In this document: piece by piece, positions 30,985-41,627 of the stretch
Layout: the number at the start of each line of letters is the position of its first letter
Position numbering within the stretch: the first letter of the stretch is position 1
Assembly (NCBI GenBank): GCA_019828595.1
Contig: JAHQRK010000005.1
Coordinates: 186,001-250,000 of the forward strand
DNA: 64,000 nucleotides
Origin: Aphanomyces cochlioides
Lineage: Eukaryota; Oomycota; Saprolegniomycetes; Saprolegniales; Verrucalvaceae
Direction: 5' to 3'
Notes under the pieces: model-generated
What the model was told of the DNA's origin: nothing
What the model saw: only the letters and a program-made list of their open reading frames with translations
Database searches by the model: none
Made by a program: the position numbers and the translations under genes

Positions 30985-32445
30985 CTACAAATTATATCCG
31001 CTGTCGCTGCTACCTGTGGAATACCTCATGGGCTGCGACGGAGTGCCGTACGAACCGAGCTCTTCGTCGCTGAGAATGCTCTCGTCGAACGAATAGAGCT
31101 GCGAGGACGAGGGAGGATGCAGGCCTTCCTTGGAGCCTGTGCGGTAAATGTCATCGGAGGACGACGGCCGACTGTCCGATGCTGTGCTCACATACGACGA
31201 CGTGGACGCGCCGCCGTCAAACGAGGGCAGTGTGATGTGTTGTTGGGAAAGACGCACGGGCGTAAACACGACGTCCCGAGCCTCTTGCGAGCCATACGAG
31301 AGAAACGAGTACTTGGGCTCATCGTCGTCATCGTTGTGCATGAGGTTGAGCTCGTTCAAGTGGTCGCTGTAGCTCAAGCTCAGCTTTTGGCTCGAGTACG
31401 ACGAGCTCTCGGAAATCGCAGCCGATTGCGTCCGCTTGGGAAGAGCCGCGGGATGCTCTCGAGGCAAGTCCCCTCGGTGCGAATCCCACGTGAAGAACGA
31501 CGACGACCGATCTTCGTTTGAACCGAGGACGGCGATTTCAGCCGCCAGTGTCGGCGATCGCTTGCGGGGCTCAGTCATTGGATTGGGCTGCTCCACGGAT
31601 GGAAGGACGCTGTCGTGTTCGTAAGACGACGACGTGAGTTGCGTGTGCTCTCTTGCAGGCGGCGGTTTGTACAGGAGGATCTTCTCGGCCGAGTAGTGTC
31701 GGTTCGTCTCCAGCGCGAATTGCCCCCGATGGGACATAATGATCGAGTCGGCACCATGCTTTTTCCGTTGTCGCCTGCGGAACACAAAGAGAGCGGCGAT
31801 ACCGATGGCCAGCACGGCGGCGACGGTCACGCCAATAATCATAGGAGTACTCGACGACTTGGACGACTCTTCAGCGGACACGGCTTTGGGCGTTGTTGAC
31901 TCTGCTAGAGAGGCGACCGGAGGCCTAGACACAAGCACGATCGGATCTGTTGATGGCGCTTCAGTGGTCAAGTCGGCCACTGTCGTAGTCGGTGTTGTGG
32001 TAGTCGGAGCCGACGCAGTTGTTGGCATGACGGTTGTCACGGTAGGCGTTGGATGTAATGTTGTTGCTGGCTTAGTGGTCGTGGTCGGCGGTGTGGTCGT
32101 TGTTGCCGTTGTGGTGGGAGCAGTGGTTGTCTTGGGGGCTTCAGTCGTCGGTGGAGGTGTTGTCGGAGGAGGAGCAGTCGTTGTAGGCGGTGGACTAGTC
32201 GTCGTAGGTGGGGCTGGAGTTGTCGGCGGTGGTGCCGTCGTTGACGGTGGAGTGGGTGTGGTCTTGGGGGATTCGGTTGTTGGTGTCGCAGTCGGCGGTG
32301 GAGGCGACGCCGTCGTCGTCGTCGTCGGCACGGTTGTTTCTGCGGGAGGTGTGGATTGAATTGTAGGAGAAGGCGATGTCACATTGCTACCTTGAGCGAG
32401 AATGCCCACAAGGAGCAGCGGGAGCAGCGCGACGCCCCTCTTCAT
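30985..32445 (-). CDS. Mucin-like single-pass membrane protein 3 (Thr/Pro-rich)
   Basis: 486 residues, single exon. A signal peptide (MKRGVALLPLLLVGILAQG) leads into an ectodomain of about 180 residues made largely of Thr and Pro in short TTTAPPPTTP-like repeats, the composition of a heavily O-glycosylated mucin stalk. A transmembrane helix (MIIGVTVAAVLAIGIAALFV) and a basic FRRRQRKKHG follow. The Ser-rich cytoplasmic tail of about 260 residues ends in MRYSTGSSDSGYNL, with many Tyr-Ser pairs. No intron was found. It is the largest of the cluster. Thr/Pro stalk genes of this kind often vary in repeat number between strains (general knowledge). Function might be surface protection, adhesion or wall sensing, but this is inference. 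Confidence 0.82.
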   Translation of the reverse strand: MKRGVALLPLLLVGILAQGSNVTSPSPTIQSTPPAETTVPTTTTTASPPPPTATPTTESPKTTPTPPSTTAPPPTTPAPPTTTSPPPTTTAPPPTTPPPTTEAPKTTTAPTTTATTTTPPTTTTKPATTLHPTPTVTTVMPTTASAPTTTTPTTTVADLTTEAPSTDPIVLVSRPPVASLAESTTPKAVSAEESSKSSSTPMIIGVTVAAVLAIGIAALFVFRRRQRKKHGADSIIMSHRGQFALETNRHYSAEKILLYKPPPAREHTQLTSSSYEHDSVLPSVEQPNPMTEPRKRSPTLAAEIAVLGSNEDRSSSFFTWDSHRGDLPREHPAALPKRTQSAAISESSSYSSQKLSLSYSDHLNELNLMHNDDDDEPKYSFLSYGSQEARDVVFTPVRLSQQHITLPSFDGGASTSSYVSTASDSRPSSSDDIYRTGSKEGLHPPSSSQLYSFDESILSDEELGSYGTPSQPMRYSTGSSDSGYNL

Positions 32446-33463
32446 GCGATCGATTCCTCAATGGTCATGTCGAGTGTGTAAGCCAGAGGCGCCTTCGAAC
32501 TTCGTAAATCCAGGTCAACAAGTTCGCTTAAATAAGTTGTATTTCATCTCACAGGACACCAAGGGTGGGTGGGGGTCATGCCTTTCGAGAAATAAACTTG
32601 AATTTTGTATTGAGTTTCACCAAAAATCTTGAAATGAGTAAAACTTGACTGTCCAACTGATCGCTCGGAGATAAGCGTGGATGTCAAGGCGTGGGTGTCC
32701 TGCGCTTTATCCATCCACGCTGGACAATTCGTACTTCGAAGACGTACGTCACTGACCAGATGAGGAGAGTTGACATCAACAACTTTCACACTTTGAAGTG
32801 GATTCTGTAATTCCATCCTGTTCACATTAGATTTCCGTCAAAATATCAAATAATATGGTTATTAAAATGATCAAGTAATTGAAATATTTTAATTTATTTA
32901 TATTAAACAAGATAAAATATTAATTATCTTAATGAAGTATATTGAGCGCATTTGGAATATTTTGACGATTTCATACAGAGACTACAAGTAACGTCGTGGG
33001 GCTTGTATGACACACGCCGAAAGATGGCAGGAAAGCTGAGCAAAGTTTCTTTCCTCCGTGGCCTTTCTTTCCAGGAACGAGCAGGTTGCAAGAGTTCTCG
33101 GCATTGAATGCATTGAGAGCTTTCTATAGTGGACACTGTGGCACGTCTCTTTGGGTCACACGACTTTTATCTTGGTCGCATGTCGCTCCTGCTGATTCCG
33201 CCACAATATGCGATCCTTATTCCATCTTTGACAAGAAACCTCCAACGATCCAGTACTGTACGCAGTGTGGTGGCAAGTCTCGCCTGAGAGATGCGAGAGT
33301 CAGTGAGGAACGTGCTGACGGCGGAAACAACGATCCAGCGTGGCTTGTGTTCCTTTGAAACGGCGACGACTTCCCATGGCCGAGCACATGTCCAGGACAG
33401 AATTTACGTTGCTGCCGGCCATTCTACACGTCATGTAGACTGGGTGTGACTGCGACAAATGTA
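32446..33463. other. Intergenic, no gene supported
   Basis: Upstream of membrane protein 3 up to MITE copy 2. It is very AT-rich at about 32830-32935. Short open stretches (33086-33358 plus, 32924-33136 minus) show no recognisable features. Confidence 0.45.
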
Positions 33464-33890
33464 CAGATAAGCCTCCCACGAAGAAACGCATTTTTCAGAG
33501 GTTCAAATATAACTTTTGACAGTACATAATATATCATAGTCCAAGCATCCATCTGAGATGACCATATCGAATACTCACCAGCTGCCCATGTAATCACCAT
33601 AAGAAATGAGTTTGTTGGTTTTGATCGTCTCGTGACTAGATTCTAACCTTACACTCACGCCTATTCAACTTGTCCTTGTTTCCAATCATTCAGCATTTTC
33701 TCGTGTGTACTCTGCTTTCAATTTTATCCATCATAAATAATCTCATAAAGAACCTTTTGATATACTGCCTCCAAATATTCTCACCAATGGCAAAACAGTA
33801 ACACACTTGATAATACATTTGTCATTTAATACTTATTGATTTCAACAGTTCATACTGTACGATAAGATTTCCTCGTGGGAGGCTTTTCTG
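33464..33890 (+). repeat. MITE copy 2 (427 bases)
   Basis: Complete non-autonomous element. The ends start with CAG and form an imperfect inverted repeat including AAGCCTCCCACGA. The TA target duplication is at 33462-33463 and 33891-33892. It is nearly identical along its whole length to copy 3 at 58028-58454 (same 427-base length; differences seen only at bases 4-6 of the left end). No coding capacity. Confidence 0.93.
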
Positions 33891-34111
33891 TATATCTTCA
33901 CATTCTACTGTAGACGATCTCGTCACGAAACTTTTGGACAAAGACATGGAGACATGGACTGCATTCCTCACCCAGCTACGAGCCCTCAAGTCCCCCCGTC
34001 TTTCCTCGAGCTCCCCCCTTGAGAAAGCAAGGATATGATGATAGTTTAGCATAAAGAGAGGTGAAGAGATGTTATTAAGAAGTTGGGGGGAAGGAAATGG
34101 ACAACGAACGA

Positions 34112-35182
34112 CTAGTAGGGGCGTGGGGGAGGATTCGCTTGCGTGTAGCTGTCAGCGGAATCGCGTTGGTTCGTCGAGTTGGAGAAACTCATGACGCCAT
34201 CTGAAAGGAACGAACTGTTCTCTTCGCGCAAGTCGCTACCGTAGCTGTTGCGACTGCCATAGCTTGTGTAGCTGTTGCGACCGCTGTCGCTCATGTAGCT
34301 GTTGAGTGCCCCACGCGTGGAGGCAGCGACCCAGACGTTGGTCAAGTCTTCTGTGTGTGCGTTTGGACTGGAATGGTTGCCTTGGCTGCCGACGTCGCTC
34401 GTCCATGAGGTTCGTCCAACGTCAGGCGTCTGATAGTCGTCCAGCGAATCTTGCGGCGCGATTGTGATCGGGATCTCGTTGCTGGAAGATTGCCATGCCA
34501 AGAAACCAGCTTCAGCTTCATGACGAGGAGGTTCATGGACGACTTTGATCGCAGTTGGTGCTTCTTGTGGAGCAATGTAAGCAGTTGGCGCGGGCAGTGA
34601 AGGAACTGATGCAGGTCCATCTTGCGACGGAGACAGCACACGGACTGGTGGCGCGTACGAGTCAGCGACGCCTTTCGAAGCATGGTACGCTCCACTAACG
34701 TCGTCTTCGTCGGTCGATTGGCCTTGGTCTTTTCGTGATCGCCGGCACAGAAAGAATATCAAAGCAAGAATAGCAACACCACCAACGACACATCCCACGA
34801 TGATATACGTCGTCGTGTGGCTGTTATCCGAGTCCACGGGTGGGCTAGCTGCCGTAGCGGCTGGAGATGCAGTGGTCACGGTATTGTCTGTCTTTGGAGG
34901 TGCGTCTGTTACTACAGGCGGCTGCGTCGAGTCCTTTGGAGCGTCAGTCTTTGTCGTTTCTGGTGTATTCGTAGGCGCTTTCGTCGGTGCAGGCGTTGCC
35001 GCTGTGGTTCCTTTTGGCGCTTGGGTCGACGTGGCTTTGGGCGGTTCAGTCGTCGATGGAGCCGGCGTCATTGGGGCTTTTGGCGCGACCGGGGTTACAG
35101 TTGGCGTCGTGGCATTATTGTTTCCTTGGGCGGACGCAAGCAGCGCGCCACAGACTAAGACGAGGAGCGAGGCTATCTTCAT
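34112..35182 (-). CDS. Mucin-like single-pass membrane protein 4
   Basis: 356 residues from the ATG at 35182, chosen because it begins a textbook signal peptide (MKIASLLVLVCGALLASAQG); the frame is open further upstream without similarity. The ectodomain of about 120 residues is rich in Thr, Pro and Ala (TEPPKATSTQAPKGTT style repeats). A transmembrane helix (YIIVGCVVGGVAILALIFFL) is followed by CRRSRKDQG. The cytoplasmic tail of about 190 residues ends in a series of Tyr/Ser elements (SYMSDSGRNSYTSYGSRNSY) and PPPRPY, a possible SH3/WW-type ligand. MITE copy 2 lies 222 bases beyond its 3' end. Confidence 0.8.
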   Translation of the reverse strand: MKIASLLVLVCGALLASAQGNNNATTPTVTPVAPKAPMTPAPSTTEPPKATSTQAPKGTTAATPAPTKAPTNTPETTKTDAPKDSTQPPVVTDAPPKTDNTVTTASPAATAASPPVDSDNSHTTTYIIVGCVVGGVAILALIFFLCRRSRKDQGQSTDEDDVSGAYHASKGVADSYAPPVRVLSPSQDGPASVPSLPAPTAYIAPQEAPTAIKVVHEPPRHEAEAGFLAWQSSSNEIPITIAPQDSLDDYQTPDVGRTSWTSDVGSQGNHSSPNAHTEDLTNVWVAASTRGALNSYMSDSGRNSYTSYGSRNSYGSDLREENSSFLSDGVMSFSNSTNQRDSADSYTQANPPPRPY

Positions 35183-35690
35183 CGCGCGCTCGGTTCGGAA
35201 GTACCTGGCTGGATGTGTTGTACACCCGTCATTAGCCAGTAATGGCCAACGCATGCAATGCCACACTCCACGTAGCCTGTCTATTTTACAAAATATATTC
35301 ATAACTAGTATACTAAACTCAAGTTAAATGTATTCCAGATACAGAATATTTATAACATCAAATTTATAGGTGAAAAATACAAATATTCGAATAAAATATG
35401 CAGTTTATAATCCGACATCAATGTGAAACATGGATAAAAGTGCAATTTGTACCATCCGGATAAAGACGACAGACAGTTCAATGTCATATACCGGGTTTTT
35501 GACTTAAAATCCGGACATAGACAGACATTTGGACAGACAGATATGCGACAGGCGCAGTGTCGGAGATAAAGACAGCGAGTCACGACGCATACCATGGTGG
35601 CCAGAGTCCCTGGACAGAAGGCGCTTGCTCTCCCAGCGGAGCAACGTAAGACAATGCTGGGGGTAATTTCAGAGTGGATTATAAATAAGT
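35183..35690. other. Intergenic, no gene supported
   Basis: Upstream region of membrane protein 4. It contains CCGGATA-type motifs at 35454-35463 and near 35509. No gene is seen. Confidence 0.45.
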
Positions 35691-36278
35691 CTATATATCG
35701 CTGCGCGATTCGGTGTCGTCGGAGTTGTCCGAGTCGGAGTGGTCTTCCCAAATGTCCATGAGTCGATCCGACGTATAGTCTAAATGGCCAGAGGTTTCAA
35801 GCACGATCGATGGCTCGCCTTCTTCACGCGCTCTGTCCATGGACATGAGCAACGCCGCTGGATCCCTGTTCGTAAATGTGTCGAGAACGAGCATTCCTGT
35901 CGTGTATCTGGATTTCGGATTCTCGGCTTCGAGGTGGGGAATGTAGTGCTGATGATGGTGCCGTTGACGTTGCCTGAACAAGGCGAGAAAGACCACAGCT
36001 GCAATAAGGACAGCCACGATGGCTACCAAGCACACAGTCAAGTTGAGCGTACTCATGGCGGCTTGTTGGGCTGGCGGGTTGTACGAGTCGACTGCATTTG
36101 GGATTTCAGAGCCTCGAGGGAGGAGAATCTCAGGAAACGTCGCATTCGTCATGCTCTGGTTCATCATGTATTCCCGTGGCGGCTCTATGTCTTCGTGTTG
36201 CGCTGCCTGGAGTCCATGGAGCTTTCGCCTTCCCATGGTCTTTGCAAATGACCCAGGAGAGGCGTGGACATGACGCAT
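35691..36278 (-). CDS. Single-pass membrane protein 5 (no signal peptide)
   Basis: 195 residues from the first ATG. It has one strong transmembrane helix at about 79-100 (TVCLVAIVAVLIAAVVFLAL) followed by a basic/His-rich juxtamembrane segment (FRQRQRHHHQHY) and an acidic C-terminus (EDHSDSDNSDDTESRSDI). Unlike its neighbours it has no N-terminal signal peptide; the 75 residues before the helix include NQSMTNATF with possible N-glycosylation sites. It may use the helix as a signal anchor, or an upstream exon with the signal peptide may have been missed. Layout of tail and position in the cluster suggest the same family. Confidence 0.65.
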   Translation of the reverse strand: MRHVHASPGSFAKTMGRRKLHGLQAAQHEDIEPPREYMMNQSMTNATFPEILLPRGSEIPNAVDSYNPPAQQAAMSTLNLTVCLVAIVAVLIAAVVFLALFRQRQRHHHQHYIPHLEAENPKSRYTTGMLVLDTFTNRDPAALLMSMDRAREEGEPSIVLETSGHLDYTSDRLMDIWEDHSDSDNSDDTESRSDI

Positions 36279-36731
36279 CCAGAACGTCGTATAAAATAAA
36301 AAACACGAGCAAGATCATTCTGAATTTTAAAATATTTAAAAAATGCTTTATTTGGTAGAAATGGTTCAAAAATAATTTAAAATTATTGGATTTTCATAAT
36401 TAATTACCTGGATTTATTTCCATGTGAAATGTCAGAATCGCCATAACGTTATTCATGTTTCAACCTGGGGATGGCACCCTATGCATCCTTGGCAAAATCG
36501 GCAGCGCGTGCGTAGCGCGTGCGTAGCGCAGAGCATTATTCTTCAGAGCAGACCTTTGCAAGGAGTTAGCTTTGTCTGATGCAAGGTCTAACGTGTGACG
36601 TGCACTGGTCGTCGAGAAAATTTGTTCCAACGCTCGTTGGACGCAAAATTTGTTTGAACGAACGAACAATCGAACAGACGAACAAATGAACGAAAGGTCT
36701 TCAAGCGAAGATGAAACTTTCTTTGAAAACT
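36279..36731. other. Intergenic with short tandem repeats
   Basis: No gene is seen. A small tandem repeat of GCGTGCGTAGC units lies at about 36506-36535, and an imperfect GAAC/GAACGAAC simple repeat at about 36650-36695. Confidence 0.5.
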
Positions 36732-37427
36732 TCAGAGAGAAAAAGTGGTCTTGATAGAGTCTGCTGGTGACGGCGGACCTTGCTGGACGCGGCTCGGGGC
36801 TGGTGGGCCAAGAACCAGATGATCGGGACACGTAGACGAAAGATTGGATCCTGCTGGCCCAACCATGACCGGTCCTTCGCTTGAGGACGACGATTTGATG
36901 GCGACATGTGGTCCACGTCTGCTGTGAAAACTGTCGAACTCAGATGTGTGGGGAGAACAATCCAATTCACGCGGTGGCCGCAGTCGACGTCGAAGAATGA
37001 CAAGCAAGACCAACGCGGCTATGACCGCACAAGCGCCAACTGCGATACCGAGAATAGCTCCAGTTGAAAATCCATGACTGGACGAGGCTTGAAGAGAAAT
37101 GCTCGTTGGTTGTGATACTATTGTGTCGGAAACAGGCGATGATGTCGATACCACGGAGGTCGACGATGGAGATGGTACAATCGAGGAAGCAGTCGGCGAA
37201 AGCGTTGTGATGAGTGATGAGTTTGTCGATGGCTTTGACGTACTCGATGACTCGTTTGCATGAACGGTAGATGTTGGAAGGGAAGTTGTGGTGGCCAAGT
37301 GAGCCGTTGTCGTCGGTATCTTGTCGGATGGCGTGGGGAGACGCGTTGAAGTGACATTTTCCAAAGCGAACACAAACAGTGCTGGTGAGACGACTAGAGA
37401 GACAATGGCAAGGCGTGCGGCAGCCAT
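36732..37427 (-). CDS. Mucin-like single-pass membrane protein 6
   Basis: 231 residues, single exon. A signal peptide (MAAARLAIVSLVVSPALFVFA) precedes a Ser/Thr/Pro-rich ectodomain of about 100 residues with possible N-glycosylation sites (ENVTS, ANESS, TNSSL). A transmembrane helix (AILGIAVGACAVIAALVLLV) and ILRRRLRPPRE follow. The cytoplasmic tail of about 75 residues has a Ser run (KSSSSSEG) and Pro-rich ends (LGPPAPSRVQQGPPSPADS). It is the last and smallest mucin-like gene of the cluster. Function is unknown. Confidence 0.78.
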   Translation of the reverse strand: MAAARLAIVSLVVSPALFVFALENVTSTRLPTPSDKIPTTTAHLATTTSLPTSTVHANESSSTSKPSTNSSLITTLSPTASSIVPSPSSTSVVSTSSPVSDTIVSQPTSISLQASSSHGFSTGAILGIAVGACAVIAALVLLVILRRRLRPPRELDCSPHTSEFDSFHSRRGPHVAIKSSSSSEGPVMVGPAGSNLSSTCPDHLVLGPPAPSRVQQGPPSPADSIKTTFSL

Positions 37428-38317
37428 GCGCTTGATTGCTTGGTCTGTGTGAACGGAAGTGGTCGATTATCGAGTACCAGGATTTCTCTTGGGTACATCG
37501 TACCGATCCGATGCTGGTCAATCCATTGCCGACAAAATGGTCAAGGATATCAGAACAAAAAAGATCAAATTCTTGTCTTTATTCTAATTATTTATTAATT
37601 TGAATTTTATTTCGGAATTAATTTTGCAGCAACGGCGCTTCAAAATGGACAATTTTTATTTAGATTAAAGTATGAAATGTCAGCTCTCATGGTGTGAGCC
37701 TTCAATTATTGCTGGAGAATCAATCTTATGATCCTCGCGCGCTATTTACGACTAACCGTTAGAAAGAGTCTTAGCCGCCTCTGGATGTCAAAGAGCTCAT
37801 AATTTTGTGCGCCATGCTACGCAAAATTCGCAGCGATTGTCGAGAAGTTGAGGCGAGAGAACTTGCGCTCTGCGAGATATTTAGATTTCAATAAATTATT
37901 GTTGAACAATTAATACTTTTGAAGCTGCCGTCGTCGTACGCTGTAGGCTCACATATCTCTAGCGCAACCCTTCGTTCAAGAAAGCTCATGTTGGAGCTTC
38001 TGACGTGTACTACACCCATCCGAGAAACCAGATCTCGATTCGCGTTCCAGTTAGCAGGGGAATGTTGGATCAATACAATAATTTTTGGAATTTATTTATT
38101 TGAGGTACTTGAACCAACCTGACCTTTGACGTCAGAGGACAACCAGGACAACAGAAATCCTCAGCTATCAAAGAAGCAAAAGAGGGAATCAACTAGGAGC
38201 GGCGGGGTTCACAAGCTGCCCGTAAGCTTAAAGCAAAAGCTCGGTTGTGGGTTGTGGCCGATAAGCCTTAAAATTAAGCAGTTATGTTGTAACTGTCATG
38301 TAACCGAATAGTCCGAA
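37428..38317. other. Intergenic, no gene seen
   Basis: About 0.9 kb of mostly AT-rich DNA between the membrane-protein cluster and the next plus-strand gene. Short open stretches have no features. Confidence 0.5.
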
Positions 38318-40086
38318 ATGGACGCAACACAAGCGGTGCGACTTCAGCGCCGCCGTCTGACCGTCAATGAGAGAATCGACGGCATCTTGGATGACTTTTG
38401 CCGGTCTTCGATCGTCCGCCACGATAGAGCTGACCAGCAGTCACACGAGTCCAAACGGCTGTCCCAACTGTACGAAGTGTCACTTGGCGACCGATTCCTC
38501 AAGCAGCGCGTGCAGAAATTGCCGTCTCCAATCTCTCGCGAGAGGCAAGCTGCTATCTCGCGGCAAAAGTTTTCGCGTGAGAGAGCCGATCTTCCTCTCA
38601 CTGCCAGCACACCAAACTTGACCAAGCCAAAGCACCTCGAGCAGCTTCCAGTGTCTCCAATCAAGCAAACCAACGTCATTCAACCATGGTACATGGGGCA
38701 CAACAACGTTCCTGATGGACCAGCATGCACACTCAAAGCCAAAATGAAGCGGTAAGGAGGGAGAGCTGCTCGTGACTGAGGAAATCAACTAGATATGGCG
38801 CAAAGGGAACAGTTCAACTCGCGGCAGTCGACACCGTTGCTGGAACTGTGCCGGCGCTGCACAAGACTAGAACGCACAAGTTCAACGGTCTCGACGAACT
38901 CGCGAAGCTTCAGCATCCTGATCCATGGAGCCCAACGCTGCATGGCTCGCCAGCTTCGTGGTCTCAAGAATTAGCAAGCGCTGATAGACCTCTCCACCAG
39001 TCTTGTAGCTTGAAGGAGTTCAAATCCCCCATCAAGTTCAACACTTCACTCGAGAGCGACACGTGCGCCCAACGCATGAACGAGAAAGCGCGCCACGAGA
39101 CCCAAGCGCTTGCGAAGGCGCTGATTCGAGGTTGGCGACTTCACCGAGGGTTGGCTCTGACTACAGTTGCGTAGATCAAGCAGTTGAAAGGGAAAAGTAC
39201 CTCGAGAGCAAAGTCGTGCTTGAAGAGATGCTCGAGAAGAAGCGCATCCTCATGAGCCAAAACGTCCACCAAGCCAAAGTCCCAGCGAAAGCGTTGATGG
39301 ACATGACGCTAATCAAAACCACCGGACCGCCGCGCGTCGCTCCAATCGCGACCAAACTCTGCGAGTGTAAATACGACTTGCGGTGGAAAACGGTACGACA
39401 ATGATGTCTTCCGCGGGTCTCTAGCCTTCGCGTCTTCTTGTAGATGGGACTGCTCATTGATGCAATTCGTCGCAGTGTCTTCAACAGACCGCTTCTGCAA
39501 GAACTCGGCCTTCTCCTCGAGCGGATCGTCGACCGCGGTGTACGGCACAAGCTTGCCAATCCATTCATCTTTACGCGGGATCAATGTAAGCTCCATGAGG
39601 AAGGACGCAGGAGTGACAGATGCCGCAGGTCGAGAGCTCTTTGCGAGGGAATATCCGCCGTTCGGCTTGACCAACTTCAACCTCATGTACTCGTCGTTTG
39701 ATCCGATGCATTTGGATCAACTCGACATTCGCGACGTGATTGCAACGCTGAAGGGACTCAGGATATCCAACTCGCGATCGATCAAGGACATTCTTGTCAC
39801 GGAGCTCATTGCCATGTACGCCAACGAAACCCTCGTTCTGGTTAGCCACGTTCAACGAGTCCTCGCTCTTTTTTGCGGCTTCACTGAAGACGAAGAAGCA
39901 CTTGACAGACGGCTCATGACGCTCTTCCACCCGTACCGAGCCTTTCGGAACCTCCATGGCACGGTGACTCTCGACCAAGTCGATATGTTCTTGAGCCAGC
40001 AGTCCGCTCTCGTCGATCTCTTCACAGACAATCTCGTCGCCCGACGACGGCAAGTCAATTCGTTGTCCGTCAATGAAATAAAATGA
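38318..40086 (+). CDS. Conserved-looking hypothetical protein, five exons
   Basis: Exons 38318-38751, 38793-39130, 39175-39392, 39444-39585 and 39629-40086, joined by GT-AG introns of 41, 44, 51 and 43 bases, give 529 residues in a single frame. The N-terminal third is basic and probably disordered. A charged helix (EREKYLESKVVLEEMLEKKR) lies in the middle. The C-terminal 200 residues look globular and helical, with an EF-hand-like pair of segments (FDPMHLDQLDIRDVIATLKG and FTEDEEALDRRLMTLF) lacking canonical calcium loops. A shorter acceptor at 39619 for the last intron is possible. I do not recognise the family. Confidence 0.65.
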
Positions 40087-41627
40087 TATGCCCTCGAGTC
40101 AATCTCCGATCGACCGCGTTGAACAAGAACTTGCTGATAGCCAAGAGTCACTTCCTGCTCCATGAGCAGAGCTCGTCTTATGCCCCTTGAGGTACTAGTA
40201 TTCACCACGAGGAGCCCTGTCTTTCTGTGATGGTCTTCTCCCGACTTTTTCTCTGCTTGGACGCCTTGGCCCGTCGACAACTTCCGCCCATGCATTCCAG
40301 GCAAGAATTACATCTCCGAAGCTCATTCGAGGATGAAGATGGGCATAAAGTCCATCGAAGGGTTGTTCCACCTGCGCTGTCGCTCGACGGCAACTACGAA
40401 TCATTCATGAGTACAACTGTGCAGGTGCTGATTGACCTTTCACTGGGGACGTCGACAAAAATTTGGGCTCCAATTTGTAACAGTCGAATGAAAAGCACCA
40501 TGGAGACCTTACAGCCAAAATGGAGTCGACCCCATTGATGACGACTCCATGGCTTTCTCGCCCAGCCGAACTCCTTTCCTCCATATGCCCTCTTGAAAGA
40601 ACGCAACCTTCTCTTTGTGCTCTCGCTCAACATCCATCTTTCGAATCCATCGCCACCTTCATCAACGCCTTGGTGGCTTTGGTGAGGGCGGCAGCGGATT
40701 TGTCGCTCTTGTGAGGCAAGTAAGGCTTCCAACCTCTGATCTCTGGACTCGCCACCTCGGGTGCATTAGGCAGCTTTGCCCTGCGAGGACCTTGACCTGG
40801 AGCATCTCTACATACCGTACAACTATGTAGCTCATCTTCTCGACAAATTTCTTGAGGATAGACTCTTGCGCTTTCATTCAACCCTCCAGGGCGTTGTGCT
40901 TGTCTGTTGTGCGTACCAAGGTATGCATAGCCTCTTGGGTCTATTTTTTCTCATCTTGTTTTGCTGATATCTCATCTTCGGTACAAACTTCTGTCCCTGT
41001 TCGTCGCATCGACAGTAACTCCATTTCCACTTACCATGATGTAACGCTAAGCGATTAACACTCGCTCCTCTACCATATTGCATACGACACTCCAGTCTTT
41101 TCCCTTCCCCTGCATCCAAACCTTCCACAATCTCTGTACCTTTGGCTGCATCCAACGAATCCCCTTGTCATCCTTCTCTTCATCTAGTTCAATGGGCGCG
41201 GTGCACATCTTGCTGCGGTTCGAACCACCAGCCGCCGCGGCGAGGGGGATCATTTCAAACCTGTTGTCGCGTGTCAAAGTTAGTAATGGTCGAGTGTATC
41301 AACGAAAAAGCTAAAAAGTTCCCTCGACTCGACGCGATTTGCTCTTCGTTCCTAGACGTGTCCATACTCCCTTACCGCTTTATTCCGCACGCTTTGGCAA
41401 GGTCCAAGGGCAGCGGCTACGGCGGTGCTCTTTGGCGCCTTTTTAGATAGTGAGATTCCATCGTGCGTTTCGAAATTCGAGATTTTTTAATCTGTCGGAC
41501 TTTAAATTTTCTGAGTAATATGAAATAAAGTATACTCCAAGAAAGTACGACTTCAAAATCGTACTTTATTGAACAGCCCGTTCTCTCTGTCGCATTAGGT
41601 AAGACACCATATCTCGCGCGGGCGGCG
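40087..41627. other. Uncertain region, possibly a spliced minus-strand gene
   Basis: On the minus strand an ATG at 41253 opens a frame whose splice motifs at 41047-41085 (39 bases) and 40991-41034 (44 bases) join into a continuous stretch. A 12-base mini-exon lies between them, giving GKGKDWSVVRYIMKFVPKMR and continuing to about 40920. Further minus-strand pieces at 40627-40881 (with CREDELHSCTVCRD) and 40195-40732 may belong to it, but I could not find a splice path without a stop. No family is recognised. The rest of the region shows nothing. Confidence 0.35.

Noticed and set aside
31739..32359. Val/Gly-rich plus-strand open frame opposite the Thr/Pro stalk
   Set aside because: It is the complement of the Thr/Pro repeat DNA of the membrane protein on the minus strand; pure low complexity.
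36650..36695. GAAC-type repeat as a minisatellite or origin
   Set aside because: Imperfect, only about 45 bases, and no supporting AT-rich or initiator context.
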